This document shows, one piece after another, positions 3,922-5,796 of a DNA stretch of 5,796 nt. Made by a program: the position numbers and the translations under genes. A model generated the notes under the pieces. It saw nothing but the letters and a program-made list of their open reading frames with translations. It had not been told where the DNA came from and did not search any database. Source of the stretch: Candidatus Neomicrothrix sp. UBA4742. Lineage in GTDB: Bacteria; Actinomycetota; Acidimicrobiia; Acidimicrobiales; Acidimicrobilacustridaceae. Within the stretch, counting starts at the first letter, position 1. The number at the start of each line of letters is the position of its first letter. The stretch lies in contig DHIQ01000186.1 of assembly GCA_002403895.1 (NCBI GenBank), positions 1-5,796 on the forward strand. Reading direction: 5' to 3'.

Positions 3922-5792
3922 GCCGATACAAGCTGATCGCGGTAGCGGCGGCGCTCGTCGTCGCCATGGCCGCATGTAGCAGCTCGGGCACCACCAACAA
4001 CAACACGCCGAGCCCGAACGGCTCGAGCGCGGGCACCACGACCTTCCAGCGCGGCGGGACGTTGAACATCGGGATGAACTCCGACTTCCATGAGGGCGCC
4101 GACCCCGCGCGCGAGTACTACACGATCGGGTGGGAGTTCCTGCACTGCTGCCTGACTCGAACGCTCCTCAGCTACAACCTGAAGGGCCCGAACGAGGGCG
4201 GGAACACGGTCGTACCCGATCTCGCCAGCGCCCTCCCCCAGAGCTCGACCGACGGCTTGACCTGGACGTTCACGCTTCGCCAGGGCATCAAGTACGCGCC
4301 GCCGCTACAGAACGTAACGGTCACGTCGGCCGACTTCGTTCGGGCCCTGCTCCGGGAGGCCACATCTGCGACCACCGCGTCCTACCCCTTCTACTACGAC
4401 GACATCGCCGGGTTCAGCGACGTGGAGAACGGGAAGGCGAAGACGATCAGCGGACTGTCGACGCCGGACCCCACCACGCTCGTGGTGAAGCTGAACAGCC
4501 CGCTCGGGTACTTCCCCTTCATCTGGACCCTGCCAGCCGCCTCGCCGATCCCGCCCTCACCGGCGGACCCGAACGCGCCGATCGGCATCGCCACCGGCCA
4601 CGGGCCCGAGTTCGCGCAGTTCCTGTCCTCGACCGGCCCCTACATGTGGCAGGGCGCCGACCAGCTCGACTACTCGAAGCCCGCCGCTCAGCAGAAGGCG
4701 CCGTCCGGCTATCAGGCCGGCAAGTCCTACGTGCTGGTCCGCAACCCCTCCTGGGACGCCTCGACCGACCCGTACCGCAAGGCCTACGTCGATCAGATCC
4801 AGGCCACGGTCGGGGCAACGGTCCCGGACCTGGAGAACAAGATCCAGAGCGGCGAGCTGGACACCATGGACCAGCAAGCGAACGCCCAGGGCATCCAGGC
4901 CTTCGAGACGAACCCGGATCTGAAAGGGTTCATCCACTCGGACCCGACGTTCGGTGAGTACTACATCAACCTGAACACCGCGTTCCCGCCCTTCGACGAC
5001 GTCCACGTCCGCAAGGCGGCGAACTGGGTGACCGACAAGGCCGGGCTGATCCGGCTGTTCGGCGGTTCGATCAAGGGGACCGTGGCCACCCACGACATCC
5101 CGAACACGATGCTGCCGAACGAACAGGGGTACAACCCCTACTCGACCCCCGGCAACGGCGGGTCCGTCGCCAAGGCCAAGGCCGAGATGATGCAGTCGAA
5201 GTACGACACGAACCACGACGGGATGTGCGACGCGCCGCAGTGCAAGGACGTCACCATGGTCATCGATGCCGCGGACCCGAATCCCAAGCTGGCCGCGCTG
5301 TTCCAGCAGAACCTGGCCAGCATCGGGATCACGGTGAGGATCCAGCCGTTCCAGACCACCACGATGTACACGAAGTGCGAAACGGCGACGAGCCTGGCCC
5401 CGATCTGCCCGAGTGAGGGCTGGTATGCCGACTTCAACGATCCGGCGGGCTACGTGACCGGGTTGTTCAGCTCGGCCAGCCTCACACCGTCGTGCTGCGA
5501 CGACTCGGAGCTCGGGGCGACGCCGGACCAGCTCAAGAAATGGGGCTACCCGTCCGGGGCGACCGCGGCCCCGAACATGGACGACCAGCTGAACGCGTGC
5601 ACCCCGACGTCGGGCCAGGGCCGGCTCCAGTGCTACGCGAACGTCGACAAGACGCTCATGGAGACCACGGTGCCCTGGATCCCGTGGATCAACGCCAACG
5701 AGGTGGTGCTCACGTCGACGCGCGTGCAGAACTACCACCTGGACGCCTCGACGGGATGGATCTCCCTCGCGCTGGTGGCCCTGAAGAAGTGA
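3918..5792 (+). CDS. Family 5 extracellular solute-binding lipoprotein (peptide/nickel type)
   Basis: This 624-residue substrate-capture component of an ABC importer would be anchored to the outer face of the membrane. Residues 1-19 are a lipoprotein signal ending in the lipobox AMAAC (lipidated C20), followed by a flexible Ser/Thr/Asn linker to about 43. The SBP_bac_5 domain then begins with RGGTLNIGM (45-53). Family landmarks are VPDLASALP (99-107), WTFTLRQGIKYAPP (116-129), TSADFVRALL (136-145), YYINLNTAFPPFDDVHVRKA (348-367) and WYADFNDPAGYV (502-513). Length is slightly above E. coli DppA or OppA, as is common in actinobacterial members. Ten cysteines besides C20 (77, 78, 437, 442, 487, 497, 526, 527, 561, 572) suggest several disulfides. 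D430-T-N-H-D-G-M-C-D438 resembles an EF-hand calcium loop. The ATG overlaps the permease stop (ATGA), with GGAGG 7 bases upstream. The ligand is unknown; oligopeptides are the default guess for the family. Confidence 0.93.
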   Translation: MSRYKLIAVAAALVVAMAACSSSGTTNNNTPSPNGSSAGTTTFQRGGTLNIGMNSDFHEGADPAREYYTIGWEFLHCCLTRTLLSYNLKGPNEGGNTVVPDLASALPQSSTDGLTWTFTLRQGIKYAPPLQNVTVTSADFVRALLREATSATTASYPFYYDDIAGFSDVENGKAKTISGLSTPDPTTLVVKLNSPLGYFPFIWTLPAASPIPPSPADPNAPIGIATGHGPEFAQFLSSTGPYMWQGADQLDYSKPAAQQKAPSGYQAGKSYVLVRNPSWDASTDPYRKAYVDQIQATVGATVPDLENKIQSGELDTMDQQANAQGIQAFETNPDLKGFIHSDPTFGEYYINLNTAFPPFDDVHVRKAANWVTDKAGLIRLFGGSIKGTVATHDIPNTMLPNEQGYNPYSTPGNGGSVAKAKAEMMQSKYDTNHDGMCDAPQCKDVTMVIDAADPNPKLAALFQQNLASIGITVRIQPFQTTTMYTKCETATSLAPICPSEGWYADFNDPAGYVTGLFSSASLTPSCCDDSELGATPDQLKKWGYPSGATAAPNMDDQLNACTPTSGQGRLQCYANVDKTLMETTVPWIPWINANEVVLTSTRVQNYHLDASTGWISLALVALKK

Positions 5793-5796
5793 TCCA

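Noticed and set aside
2370..3975. Long open frames on both strands overlapping the permease (plus 2370-3839, minus 2635-3975)
   Set aside because: Low-complexity Arg/Pro/Glu-rich translations without family motifs, out of frame with the clearly recognisable permease; typical high-GC shadows.
4557..5738. A 393-codon minus-strand frame opposite the solute-binding protein
   Set aside because: Repetitive V/R/G/D composition, no motif and no ribosome binding site. The plus-strand protein matches a known family along its whole length.
1..5796. CRISPR array, tRNA, rRNA, riboswitch or a defence system
   Set aside because: I found no regularly spaced direct repeats, no tRNA or rRNA signature sequences and no nuclease, helicase or toxin motifs. 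Nothing supports such a call.

Overview
This is a GC-rich window with strong Shine-Dalgarno sequences, TTG starts, a double-zinc-ribbon class III cyclase remnant and a lipoprotein-type solute-binding protein. Together these suggest an actinobacterium, probably an uncultured soil or groundwater lineage (inference; the order cannot be fixed from this sequence).

Layout. On the minus strand, read from right to left, are a decayed adenylate/guanylate cyclase N-terminus (about 2290-2621), a decayed IS6-type transposase fragment (about 1736-2169), an intact secreted BNR/Asp-box beta-propeller protein (233-1678), and the first 32 codons of a small cytosolic protein cut by the left edge (1-97). On the plus strand, diverging from the cyclase remnant, are an intact DppC/OppC-type ABC permease (2842-3921) and an intact family 5 solute-binding lipoprotein (3918-5792). 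These two are coupled by an ATGA stop/start overlap. The window ends 4 bases after the lipoprotein stop, so any partner permease (DppB type) and ATPases must lie outside it.

How it fits together. The right half is part of a peptide/nickel-type ABC importer operon: the lipoprotein captures a solute outside the membrane and the permease forms half of the channel. The middle (about 1.74-2.62 kb) is a scar in which an IS6-type element and a cyclase gene have both been truncated. In both remnants the family reading frame can be restored by adding back one nucleotide (near 2094 and between 2335 and 2336). The larger flanking genes are open throughout, so these look like real decay and not poor sequence. 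The secreted propeller gene has a good promoter (-35 TCGACA, 17 bp, -10 TAAGAT) right at the edge of the IS remnant.

I see no RNA gene, CRISPR array, complete mobile element or clear new multi-gene system. The most unusual points are the double relic and its chimeric tail, the EF-hand-like loop and ten extra cysteines of the solute-binding protein, the permease-before-binding-protein gene order, and G-tracts in one or two promoter spacers and one coding region.
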